This document shows, in pieces, positions 32,101 through 42,029 of a DNA stretch of 52,152 nucleotides. The stretch comes from Perkinsus marinus ATCC 50983 (taxonomy: Eukaryota; Perkinsozoa; Perkinsida; Perkinsidae). Within the stretch, counting starts at the first letter, position 1; each line of letters starts with the position of its first letter. Below the pieces are notes generated by a model that did no database searches, had not been told where the DNA came from, and saw only the letters and a program-made list of their open reading frames with translations. The stretch spans positions 29,346-81,497 of the forward strand of contig NW_003204474.1 in the NCBI RefSeq assembly GCF_000006405.1, given 5' to 3'. The translations under genes and the position numbers were made by a program.

Positions 32101-32302
32101 ATCAAGCCGATCAAGCGATGGCATCGAAGCTGTGGCCGAGGGAGGGTTCAGATATTACGTACACTGGGAGGGACAGAAATGGTACCTTCCACTTCGGGCA
32201 AGCGAAGAACAGTGTGTGACGGATGGAAGGAGGTGGTCCACTTTGATGGAAGGTCATTGCAGTCACGGCCACATCAAGAGAGCTCTGGCTACGTGGCGAT
32301 GA
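29166..32302 (+). CDS. Flavin amine-oxidase-like protein with large C-terminal extension (5 exons)
   Basis: Exons 29166-29313, 29355-29463, 29518-29636, 29687-29841 and 29906-32302; introns 41, 54, 50 and 64 bp; 975 residues. The FAD-binding motif is at about residues 125-170 (LVIVGGGTAGLAAA, then ELGGRATR, the DBM and GG doublet region). Near residue 665 lies GEYTSINAFGTVDGAWQSG, the C-terminal FAD-contact motif of monoamine/polyamine oxidases. The part between is diverged. The protein continues about 300 residues beyond the oxidase fold, ending in FRYYVHWEGQKWYLPL, which I cannot place. The N-terminal ~120 residues are also unassigned. Exon 5 is 2.4 kb, unusually long here. Amine, L-amino-acid or other substrate is unknown. 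Its last intron contains a tRNA-T-arm-like core. Confidence 0.8.
29842..29905 (+). other. Intron with tRNA-T-arm-like core (amine-oxidase gene, 64 bp)
   Basis: GT-AG intron (GTAAGG...CCCTCAG), phase 0. It contains GCGCGGGTTCGAATCCTGGC, a B-box-like sequence (consensus GGTTCGANNCC). Removing it joins GGRATRSVPID to NINTVNTCAWF in one frame. Confidence 0.7.
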
Positions 32303-33153
32303 TTCTGTGGTCATCACATTTGTGATTTGTACACTGACGATTCCATCAAATTGTTATTGCGTTGACTATACAAGCTGACGTGGTCGGCATAGGGCTTGAG
32401 ACTTGCATACAATCGTCTAGGGATGAACGATTTCAACAATTTTTCGACTATCAGTTGGTCTTTCCCAGCTAGATGGTCCTGCTTCAGTGTGGCATAGTTC
32501 AGTTAGGCAACGAGTTACTTCAGTTGGGATGCTCGTGCTGTTATGACTGGTGATCGTCATTGAGTGTGCTATTGAGTGTTGGGCAATGCAGCAGAGACTG
32601 GTAGAGTACTCATTGCTGCTCTCTTAAATGACATATGTTTCTACCAACCAGTATTCATACAGACTCGAGAGAAAGCAACAGGTTCGATTTCCAATTCGCA
32701 AACACTCTCCACTGAGCACTCAACAACAAATGGTGGCGGCAATTGCAGTGAGACTTTAGTTATCGTAGAAATAACGTCACTATTGCCATAATGATACACG
32801 CTAGCGACACGTACGCACTCAATCGCTCTCCTAGGACTGCAAAACGACCGAAGAAGCCTGGAAACAAAGACGGCGATGACGTAAGGAAGCTTTACAATTG
32901 TATTACTTACCTACGAAACCGGGCTTGTGATTATCAATAAACGAAGGAAACTTGGGTCTCAGCAATGTACATGTGCAGATGGTGAGGAGAATGACCGTTA
33001 GCAGTGACTGGAAGTTGAACAAGGCGCTCATTGTTTATTGAGTCTTTGGAGTCGACGAAAAAACTTCAGTGGCTCGAGAGTTAGAAATGAACCAAACAGG
33101 GATGGAAATTCACAATGAGACACGCTCTTGCTTGGTGCGTTGAAAAAATGTTG
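32303..33153. other. Convergent 3' spacer
   Basis: About 850 bp between the ends of the plus-strand amine-oxidase gene and the minus-strand HID1 gene. It should hold both 3' UTRs. No gene, tRNA or clear terminator motif is seen. Confidence 0.4.
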
Positions 33154-36100
33154 CTACTGATTGATCAAAATAAGCTGAATCTTCTTCCAGTCGTACAACG
33201 GCAATGCCTGGGACCTCGTAAAAATGACACCCCAAAGATAGCTCGTGAACCAGAGCTGTGTATAGGCATTCTGCTGGTAGGTTCTGATGACTATTGGATG
33301 TGGCACGGGGAGGATCCCGACCATGGTCGTATCCTTAAGCAGCTCTAACACACCATTCTGGTCCGTTACACCTTCAGATTCGCATTCCGAAGCAATCTGT
33401 TGAAAACTACATACTGTAGTTACGAAAGAATAACCAAGACCGACCTTGGGATACAGAGCGTTGAAAAGACGATAAATAGCTTCCATTTTCTGCATCAATT
33501 TGTTCTTCCATTCTTCTAGCCACGCATCTGTCGGGACCCACTTGTCCTCGGCAACAGAAGGATCGCCTATATAAAGATATAACCCCAGCTCATTTAGGGT
33601 GGGATCGGGTTCATACCACTAGCGCCTGCTGCCTGATGCATCAGCGCTGTCTGTTTCTTTACTCGTGATTCTGGGCTGCCAACAGCTCTGCCATACTCGT
33701 CGAATTCATTCACTGATTGTTGTGCGCCTAGGCCATGTACTGTGAACGAGAGGGGGGCGACCGTACAGGACTCACTAGTCTCCTGTGAGCTCTTTTCCTG
33801 ACCTGCAGCAGCATTGTCGCTTTCCATCGACGATTCTTCAACGATAGAGGGCACTGTAGAGGTTGAAGGGCTCGACTTAGGCAGCTGACAGAAGCATGTT
33901 GAGCTCCACTCGAGTCGAGACATGAACGGCTCACCCTCAACTGCTTGAGCGAGTCGAAGACCTCTTTATGTCGGAGGACCGAGTACACCAGTTGGTGGTT
34001 CCCCTCGTATTGGTATTGGATCTGATATCATTATTAGAGAACTTAATCAGCACATGGGCTGAGCCCTACCACATTGTTGAGGCTCTCGACGAGGAAGAAT
34101 ATAGCGTTGTGGTTGAGAGGCCCTTTGAACAACCAGTGGGGCTTCGAAAACCGTTCCACAAGATTGAGGATCTTTATACATGACTCGAGGCAGAAGATCC
34201 TCACATACGCCGAGCTGAAAGGGTGAATTGAACCAACAATCTCGAGAATGAGAGCAACACAGACTATCTACTGAACCACATTCCCATCCAAGCGGGACCA
34301 ATTCCAAGCGTAGAGCCTACATGTTGCAGAGGGAAGTGAGCATCATATCTATCAAACTCTCAGCCCCTGTTGTCGGGGACTTAGCCGTGGCAGCGACAAA
34401 CAACGCGTCCGACACGACTCGATAAATACTCAAAGTCATCAGATCCGCCCAAGTGCCGGTGAACTGATCCGAAAACAATGGCGAGGGGGGTGGGGGGGGG
34501 CGAGGCGGGCCAAATGAACTCACCACGGGAACATCCTGGATGCGGCTACCCCTGAAGGGCGCATTCAAAGCAACTGCAAAGTCGCGATCTAAGAAAGGTA
34601 TTCTCCACGTAACCGGATGGGACGGCAGTAACCTACCGCTGCTCAGAACAAGTATGATAAAACTGCACATATGAAGGAGACCTATTTTGGCTTGAGAGTT
34701 TCGAGATGACACTAGAAGGTCCAGGAGGGGATGGAGAATCTGGGGAGCTTGGGCATAACATGATCCCATGAACAACAACATTGGACATTTTGCAGTGACG
34801 AGTGTCACAGAAGACTCCTCATCACGACAATACAATGAGACTATGAATAGGTCCGCCTCACAGAACAGACTCCTACGTCTTCAGTATGGCGAATACAGAG
34901 CCTCTTCCTGTAGGTTGAGTTGATGGTAATCAAGTGCCACAACAATATGAGAGCCTCCTGGTAGAATGGCACCTAGCAGTGGTAACTGATCACTGATGCC
35001 ATGTGTGAAGTGGCCTTACAACTTTCTGCTACTCGGGAGGTATGTNNNNNNNNNNNNNNNNNNNNNNNNNNNNNNNNNNNNNNNNNNNNNNNNNNNNNNN
35101 NNNNNNNNNNNNNNNNNNNNNNNNNNNNNNNNNNNNNNNNNNNNNCGATTCGGACCAAACCATCAGCCTGAGTGCGGCAAAATGGAGGTACCAGGGATCG
35201 AACCGGGGACCTCCTCGCTACCATGAAGTCCAGTTCACCAGTCTTCTGAACTCCTCTAGCCATTATTCTATAAACGTTACGAGGCTTGGAAGCATCATCA
35301 TCCGGACCAGCTAGAGGGAAGGCACACGAGGAAAACCCTGAAACCATGCATACTGCTAAGCTCTATGATAGTGATGGTCCAGAAAAGCTCAAGATCAGAA
35401 TGAACTAGAGAATCCTACTTCTGCGTGCAGCCGACTCCTCTTGGTTGGAGCTCTCGGATATCGAGTTGTTACTGTCATCCTCAGAGCCAGTCCCGGTACG
35501 ATGGGTTTTCACCATCTCCGATCCAGTATTCTCCGGTGAGGGATTGAAGTCTAACAATGCGCATAAGACCTGCACAGTACAAGTGCCCGCACCAGGGTTC
35601 GAACCTGGGACCTTCACCTGTAAGGACAGATCCACCAAAGCCTCCTGACTTCCACTAGAGAACGCCGAGCCGTATGGGACGCCCTGAGCTAACTTATCAC
35701 TGTCGATGAACAATCGAGAGTATCACATATCCTCTCGGATCGTAGGCCACCACAGTGCTCATAAGACTGCAGTATAGATTCGCTGTATAAGGCAGGTCGC
35801 CGCTGCAGAATGTGAGAAGCACTCTGGAAGGATTCGAGGAGTAGGATGATATGGGCTGAAAAATAAGGCGATCAACGAGAAACATGCTGACCAGTATAGT
35901 TTTTTATGCTATTAATACGGCTACAATTTATCCACAAGAGTGTTCTAAGCTTACCTGGAAAAGAGGTTCACTGAGCACAGTGAGGAGACACTTGAGGACC
36001 TCACAGCGAGCACTCATGATCTCATCTGTCGTATCATATGACAAGTAGCAGTAACAACATCCTACTATTCTGATTCACTGGTAGCTCCTTAGCAGTTCCG

Positions 36101-37411
36101 ATTCCCCCTCTCCAAACGAATCTTGAGTCCACTCTGTGAGTCGGTAGAGGCAAGGAAGCACCTACTCTTAGTGACATCAGGCCACAACGAATCGGTCAAT
36201 CACAGGGAAGTTCGAGTGAGCAAAACCCTGACCTTGTGGTATGAGGACGGTGAAGTCCTTGAGAAACAACGACCATTGCAGAGCCCTGAGCATCCTATAC
36301 ATAAGCGGTGCCCTCCCAAGATCAGCCACATCCTCCACACTCGACGTCACGCTACTTCCATCATCCCCCGCCGCTAAAGGAAAGGCATACACAACTAACT
36401 ACTACACTACTCTACCTTCCTCGACTGATGGAGATGCAGGCTCGACTACTACCGACTCTCCCCTGTTCCTCACGACTAACCTAAAACAACACCCAATGAG
36501 CGGCCCAAGCACTGCTACCCCCTCACCCTCCCGAATGCCATAGCAAGGCCAAGCAGCTCTCAGCATCAACATCTTCCAATAGGAATGGGGCTATCCTTGT
36601 TAACAGCCGAACACACTGTAAGGCCTCACTCCGTTGGCCTTGGGTCAGCTCATGGGACCCTACGGGACCACTTACACAAGCATTCATAGCCCGACTTTCA
36701 CCTTCGTCCACCTCTTCCGATTGCACCAATCCCGTCGCACATACCTAGCTTGGTAATCATCACCACTCAATCGATAGTACGCTTACCTCCTCCAACTTCT
36801 CTATTATCTTCCTCAATAAGAACTGCATATTATAAGGCTTCTCATCTCTGAGGTTCCTCACCCACTCCGGAGTGATGATTTCAAAGATTTCCTCGATGCT
36901 CAAGGGCGTACCTTGCCACCAACACATTGCCCAACAAATTACCGATAACCCCATCGCTACTATACGATACATCATACTGTAACAGTACAACATAAGCGAA
37001 TGCTACGCTTCCAAGGAATATCTCTATCGAGATAGTCACCACACTAACTGCACCAAACCGTGCCAACACGCTCAACACTGAGATTTTGTCGCTAGGAAAG
37101 CATTCCCAAGGAGAAGCTCATCGTATGACTTCCTACTAACTACCAACAAATGAATGAATACTCCTTCCGGTGCCCTACAAATAGTGATGCCGAATAAACT
37201 CTAGAGTTGTCACTAACCTCAGAGGATAGTGACAGAGCATCTCGGTCGATTATACAAAACAGCGTGTTATAGCGGGCCTACTACTACTACCAAATATAGT
37301 AGTCCAAAACTCCTCCTTCATAGGTGCAGCTTCAGCATCCACCGCAAGGTCACACTGACCGAGCTCATCCAAGTAGTCTGATACCAACGCCCTGCTCTCC
37401 GAATTTCCCAT
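33154..37411 (-). CDS. HID1: HID1-family protein (multi-exon; contains an assembly gap)
   Basis: HID1/dymeclin-like Golgi-associated peripheral protein. It begins MGNSES, a plausible N-myristoylation start. Well-delimited exons: 37411-37291, 36911-36787, 36744-36527, 36480-36416, 36373 onward; later coding blocks lie around 36170-35950, 35880-35700, 35700-35618, 35570-35420, 35345-35222, 35167-35146 (into the N gap), 34835-34321, 34214-34080, 34000-33600 and 33560-33154. Recognisable segments: EEFWTTIF and EWVRNLRDEKPYN; LQCVRLLTRIAPFLLED; VAYDPRGY; RGVQKTGELDFM; IGLLHMCSFIILVLSSGR; FTGTWADLM; CNISAYVRIFCLESCIKILN; QYEGNHQLVYSVLRHKEVF; TMVGILPVPHPIVIRTYQ; and FTSYLWGVIFTR at the C-terminus. 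The first intron is 379 bp, much longer than the rest. Three introns carry tRNA-like cores. A 48-bp C-terminal intron lacks stops. Confidence 0.88.
34215..34320 (-). other. HID1 intron with tRNA-like sequence (106 bp)
   Basis: GT-AG intron, phase 2. Read on the minus strand, GAATGTGGTTCAGTAGATAG (A-box/D-arm-like) is followed 32 nt later by TTGGTTCAATTCACCC (B-box/T-arm-like), the order and approximate spacing of a tRNA. Removal joins SLCN to ISAYVRIF, matching the HID1 family without a gap. Confidence 0.7.
35046..35145. other. Assembly gap (100 N)
   Basis: A run of exactly 100 N, typical of a scaffold gap of unknown size. It interrupts the HID1 coding region between the RTGEL/ADGLVRI segment and the exon ending at 34835, so part of one or more exons is missing. 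Confidence 0.98.
35168..35221 (-). other. HID1 intron with tRNA-3'-half-like core (54 bp)
   Basis: GT-AG intron, phase 0 (GTAGCGAGG...CACTCAG). It contains AGGTCCCCGGTTCGATCCCT, like a tRNA variable loop plus T arm. Removal joins TGELDFM to ADGLVRI as expected for HID1. Confidence 0.75.
35571..35617 (-). other. HID1 intron with tRNA-3'-half-like core (47 bp)
   Basis: GT-AG intron, phase 0 (GTGAAGG...TGTGCAG). It contains AAGGTCCCAGGTTCGAACCC; CCAGG...CCTGG forms a perfect 5-bp T-stem. Removal joins ALVDLSLQ to VLCALLDF, matching the HID1 family (its EEAAQVL-type helix) exactly. Confidence 0.8.
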
Positions 37412-37549
37412 GATACAAATTACACTACAACCACCAGCAAAGATACCATTACGCACAGCGAAGAATTTCCCTAACCAAACTAGACCAAACACATGAGCTC
37501 GATGCGAGAAACCACAAGGAACGGTTCAGTACATTCATCACGTTGATGA

Positions 37550-39053
37550 CTATATACGGTATTGCTCAACAAACTCCTCCTCCATCTCCTGGAGCCCTTC
37601 CATGCCCTGAACATGGTAAAAAGGGAATAAAATCCTACTACCAACACCACTACCTGTGCACAGACGACGAGTGAGTGCAGAGGACCACCGAGCTTCTCCG
37701 AAGCCTTATCCGAAGCAACATCTTCCGCTCGGCCGAATACGATAGATTGGTTTTGGCAATCAACACGTGCCACACCCTGAGGGGACGACTAAGTGGAGTC
37801 GTTGCTGCTGAATGCTTCTGCTACTACCACAACAAGGGAGTCCTTCCCGACGATTCCGGGACTGCCTCGATCCTCATCAATTTCCATCAACTGCTCTAGG
37901 GCTGTCTGCACTGACATAAACCTGTGAAAACTTTCGTCACGCGCCACGAAACTAAACCTACGGCATGAATACCTAGGAGGCTCATAGATCTCGTTGCCTT
38001 TCATGAGATTGACAACACTCTGCTCCTTGACCTTGATATCAAGCAAACACAAGGTGTGCAACCCGCGTTTGGCGTTGTCTGCTATTTTGTCAAAGTAGCT
38101 GTCGGGCTTCCACGAATCATCCCAGAAGCATATCGATACTGTCTCCCCGAAGCGGTAACTGCGGGAACGCGCATCTCAGAATTCACAGCTGACCTAGGAG
38201 GCAATGGACCCTCAACCAACGATTCAAACCATACATGACGTCACTTCAAACATGTAAATTGATAGACCTCGATAAAGCGCGGTATTGCTGAGTGCAACCT
38301 TAGCATAGGATGATGTACGTTTAAAACAGTAGCAGAATCAGCGCTACTCAAGCTCTCGTACGAGACAAACATTGCCGAACCTAGAAGTCTCACAAGGACA
38401 CAACTTAACATAGAAAGTCATTTTCTAATCACTTCAAAGTAACCCTCAGACTAATGCGGTATTATAAATACCCACAACCCCCTATTACAGATGTAGACCA
38501 CAACATGCAATGGCGTTCATGATACTGGCATTATGGACGACCGATACCTGTTAGTGATCATACTCCAGGGATAATCATCAAGAGGCGAACCTCGATGCCC
38601 TTAGCTCGGGCCCGCAGGAAGAGATCAGTATGTGTAGTGGCGCACAGGGCATCTCCAACGACACAGAAGCATACGTTGTTTTCTGTAGCCTGCAGTCACC
38701 AACCTTCATACGACTCTGACGCATAAGCCTGCTACCCTTCCCAGCATTTCCTCACAACCCCCTTCCACTAGATGTCGGTCCGCCTCTATGAATGGAACTT
38801 CAATACCGTACCTAACACCTACATGCAGATGCCATTATATCCCCAACAGTTACTACGCTTCTCTCAAGTCATCAGGTTTCTGGCCAACCAGAATGCTAGT
38901 GTAACTCTCGAGGTAAACATAGTCGGCCTCACGCAGAGCTTCCAACCCTGTTGTGTAACAGATGACCAACAAACTGTGAAAGCTAGCACTACCTTTCAGA
39001 GTGATGTCCTTCGGGTCACCAAGCCCTAGACCGATGAATGTCAGTTTCCCCAT
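37550..39053 (-). CDS. DPH5: Diphthine (methyl ester) synthase
   Basis: SAM-dependent methyltransferase of diphthamide synthesis on elongation factor 2. First exon 39053-38993 ([20 protein letters not shown]), then 38947 onward ([18 protein letters not shown]). Further blocks: [119 protein letters not shown]. The last exon ends [11 protein letters not shown] and a stop at 37550. All segments are in the family order. Short introns separate most; the one before the FGET exon is about 300 bp. It is 138 bp upstream of HID1 in the same orientation. Confidence 0.93.
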
Positions 39054-39368
39054 CAACCTAATCTCGTCACGCACAAGGGAGGCGATACAAGGAGTAACGA
39101 CTGCTCAGGCGCGCGCTACTGCGTTTCCACAAGTTCGTCGAGGAGGGCGGCATCTCCCGAGATTTGAGCGGAGCGCTCTGGCTGGCACATGTGGAGTAGC
39201 TCTACTAGAGCTTGATCCTAGGGGCGCAGTTGGAACTCGGAAGAGGTTTATTGAACACCCATCGCCTCTCATGTAGTTTGTAATTATTACGGGTAAATTA
39301 CAAAATCCAAGGTTGAGGTTTGTCGCTCGCTCTCAAGAGTTCGGGTTTCTGGTTGCCTTCGGTTACAG

Positions 39369-39546
39369 CTTCCACTCGTATAACAGCTCTGGTTTCTGGT
39401 TGCTTTGATAACATATTTCATCTGTATAACAGTTCGGGTTTCTGGTTGCTTTGATAACGGCTTCCACTCGTATAACAGCTCTGGTTTCTGGTTGCTTTGA
39501 TAACAGATTTCATCTGTATAACAGTTCGGGTTTCTGGTTGCTTTGC
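39369..39546. repeat. Minisatellite, 92-bp unit of two 46-bp half-units
   Basis: Almost two copies of a 92-bp unit. CTTCCACTCGTATAACAGCT starts at 39369 and 39461; ATTTCATCTGTATAACAGTT starts near 39414 and 39506. The two half-units are themselves related through GGTTTCTGGTTGCTTTGATAAC. Upstream (39320-39365) there are further degenerate half-units. Confidence 0.85.
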
Positions 39547-40115
39547 CGCCGGCGAGTTGCCGGGTTTCGGGTGGGGTTTCGGGTTAACCACCCTTCGACT
39601 TGTCGTCTTCCTTGGATTTTGTATATCGCCCAATGATTACACTGGACTTCCAGATTTCGACTTCAGGAAGGACAATGGTCGCAAGGCAGAGGCTTATTTC
39701 ACGGGAGTTCCACTCTTCGTAGGGGGGTGTGTATGTCTCTGCTCGAATTTCGAGGAGATATGTCGTTCCGACCAGGTCAGGGTCTACTGAGTTGCTAGGC
39801 ACACTGGACTCCGAATACCAGAGTCTAAAACATCTCATGAGGCAAGCGAACTAGTTTTTATGGTTCGAATTGAACTTCACGCCGAATAATCCTGCTACAG
39901 CGTTAAACATCTAGCTGAGAATGAGCACTCAGTGCTCACCTCTGTCGGAGGTGCGATAATCCTGAATATGGAAATCAGGAGCAAAAGCGAGGCTTTATGC
40001 ACGACCATCAGGTGGTTGAGAGGGGGTAAATGTGGTGAAAGATCCATAAATACTCGATTCTCTAATTGGTCAAATTGGCCGAGCCAATCTCAATGTAACA
40101 ATATCAGCGTAGATG

Positions 40116-40197
40116 GCTCAGGCCGCGCCCGCAGCGCGGCAGTTACAGCGGTAGACTAAAGACCTGGAGGGCGACAGTTCGATACTGAGTCTGGGCA
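40116..40197 (+). other. tRNA-like sequence
   Basis: An 82-nt stretch in which GCTCAGG can pair with TCTGGGC at the 3' end (7 bp with two G-U), followed by A. Inside are an A-box-like CAGCGGTAGAC and a T-loop-like AGTTCGATACT. The D- and T-stems are imperfect, so a functional tRNA is doubtful; a tRNA-derived (SINE-like) element is likelier. Its 3' end GAGTCTGGGCA resembles the complement of the candidate primer-binding sites. Confidence 0.35.
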
Positions 40198-40958
40198 TTT
40201 CGAAGTGAGATCGCTTTCTATTGCGAGGCTTTTCGCAATCGAGATCGCTGACGATCGTAGAGCGAACTTACGAGATTTCTGAAACTCATTTTCAGTCCCA
40301 ATTTGAGGCATGCTTCTGCCCTCGGAATTCGTGAACCGTTGGAGACATTCTGTTGAAAACTCAGCTACGGACAGAAAGTGTGTGAAAGGGACAAGCACTG
40401 GCTAGAGATACCGGCAGAACGACAAGGACTGTTCATCTTCACGAGAGAATCTCACTAGAGGTCGGGGCCACCTGCAGCGAAAGTGATACAACTCGTGGTT
40501 AGGACTTGGTCGCCCGTAAGTGCCTCAGTTGTTTGATGATCCTTGGCTGAAGGCTACGCGAAACTGGAGTGAATTCCCTCTTCGTCAACGGACTGGGACA
40601 TGGAACAGACCTGTGAGATGGGTGAACCACGGTCCGTGGTCCACGGAGCCATATGGGACCTGTTCGGTGACCTGGGGTTAGGCAGCTCCAATACAGCATC
40701 CAGTCGAATTACAATATAAGCAAGACTGACACTGAACGGACGAGACTGACAAGTGCACAGCCAAGTTAGACGACGAATTGTGAGCAACCCTCATAATCAA
40801 CACAATCACTCTTGGTCCAACGTTCTGAATATCCAACACGTAACGACCGTGAGCAGTCACTGTTGCCCAAACGTGGCTTGTGATTTCATGGCTGCTAGAG
40901 TCATATGCGCTTCGATCACTTCACGACGCCTGGACAATGGCTATAATGACGAGAATTC

Positions 40959-42029
40959 TTAGAAACCACCACTGACCTCTGTTCGGATCGTCGGTCGGTT
41001 GCTCTCTGTCGGAGAACTAGCACCATTGTCAAAACCAAAGCTAACCCATAGGGTACCAGGGATGACACCTGACCCAAATGGCGCGATATTTCGAGATGAT
41101 CGGGAATATCCAGCGGTGAGTCTAACTACCGGACCTACCACGCATGACACCAGAAGCCCAGCCATAGTCGGATCCACGAAGGGGGCGACTTCGGAGAAGA
41201 CAACCAATGCAAAGGCTACTCCTGTACTCGATGAGCTCGGGAACGGGTTGATAACACAGGTGCCACCAGGCAGCGGAAGAAGATGTGTTGTTGGGAATCC
41301 ATCAACCTCATTATATACATCGGAATAATCATATACAGTGAGCTCCTCAAAATGGGACGAAACCTGAGCTCAACAGCGGTCTCGTGACGCAGCCATAATC
41401 TCCTCAGTACAATTAGACTAATGAACAGCGTCTCACCTCCCATACGGACTTGAACCTCGCAGTGCTGTCAGAAGCGCTGATTTCAACATAAGAGGTCAAA
41501 GGCTGTCTGGCCGAGATCACTGTACCTTGCCTTGTGGTGAGATACATACGGTTGTTTCCTTCCTCGATAAGAGCAGCGTCACCCACAAAGCTCGATAACG
41601 CTCGAATGTCTATTATAGCACGACCGACCAAGAACGGCTCATCCACAATGCTGGGGAAAATGCTTTTCCATATTATCTGTGGAGGGATCAATGAGAACAA
41701 GCGACCACACTGGTCCCACAGTGAAGACCGGAATCAGGAATTGACTGCTGGCATCCGGCCGAATAGTCGGACCAACCCAGAGGGTAGGAGCCTCGGTTGA
41801 ACCAGATGGAATGTCGGAATCGTTTAGGGAAGAACCTGCTTCGGCTGCTCATGTTAAGACAGGGTGTATAGAGCTCACCAATTTCATACCATGCAGTTGA
41901 ATGAGAGTTGAACGCCTCACTCCTCTGTAAACACCCGAGAGAGCCGATCGAGAAGCACGAGGGCGCGTCGCTTTGCAACAGTATGCTTTCAACGTCACCA
42001 TTGGTATCCTGGATAGAGTTCACCTGCAA
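40959..42029 (-). CDS. Unresolved minus-strand gene, unknown protein
   Basis: Several protein-like minus-strand blocks in different frames suggest a multi-exon gene: 42029-41850 (ESILLQSDAPSCFSIGSL), 41700-41435 (DEPFLVGRAIIDIRALSSFV, then TSYVEISASDSTARFKSVWE before a GTGAG donor) and about 41290-40959 (GVAFALVVFSEVAPF, IPGTLWVSFGFDNG, ending at a stop). I recognise no family. The hydrophobic block may be a membrane segment. Exact exon borders are not given because I could not join the phases with confidence. Confidence 0.4.

Noticed and set aside
39369-39546. CRISPR array
   Set aside because: Two copies of a 92-bp unit made of related half-units, no unique spacers, eukaryotic context.
41440-41470. 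GGTTCAAGTCC on the minus strand as another B-box/tRNA-like site
   Set aside because: It lies within a protein-like open block just before a GTGAG donor; no other tRNA features, so chance is likely.
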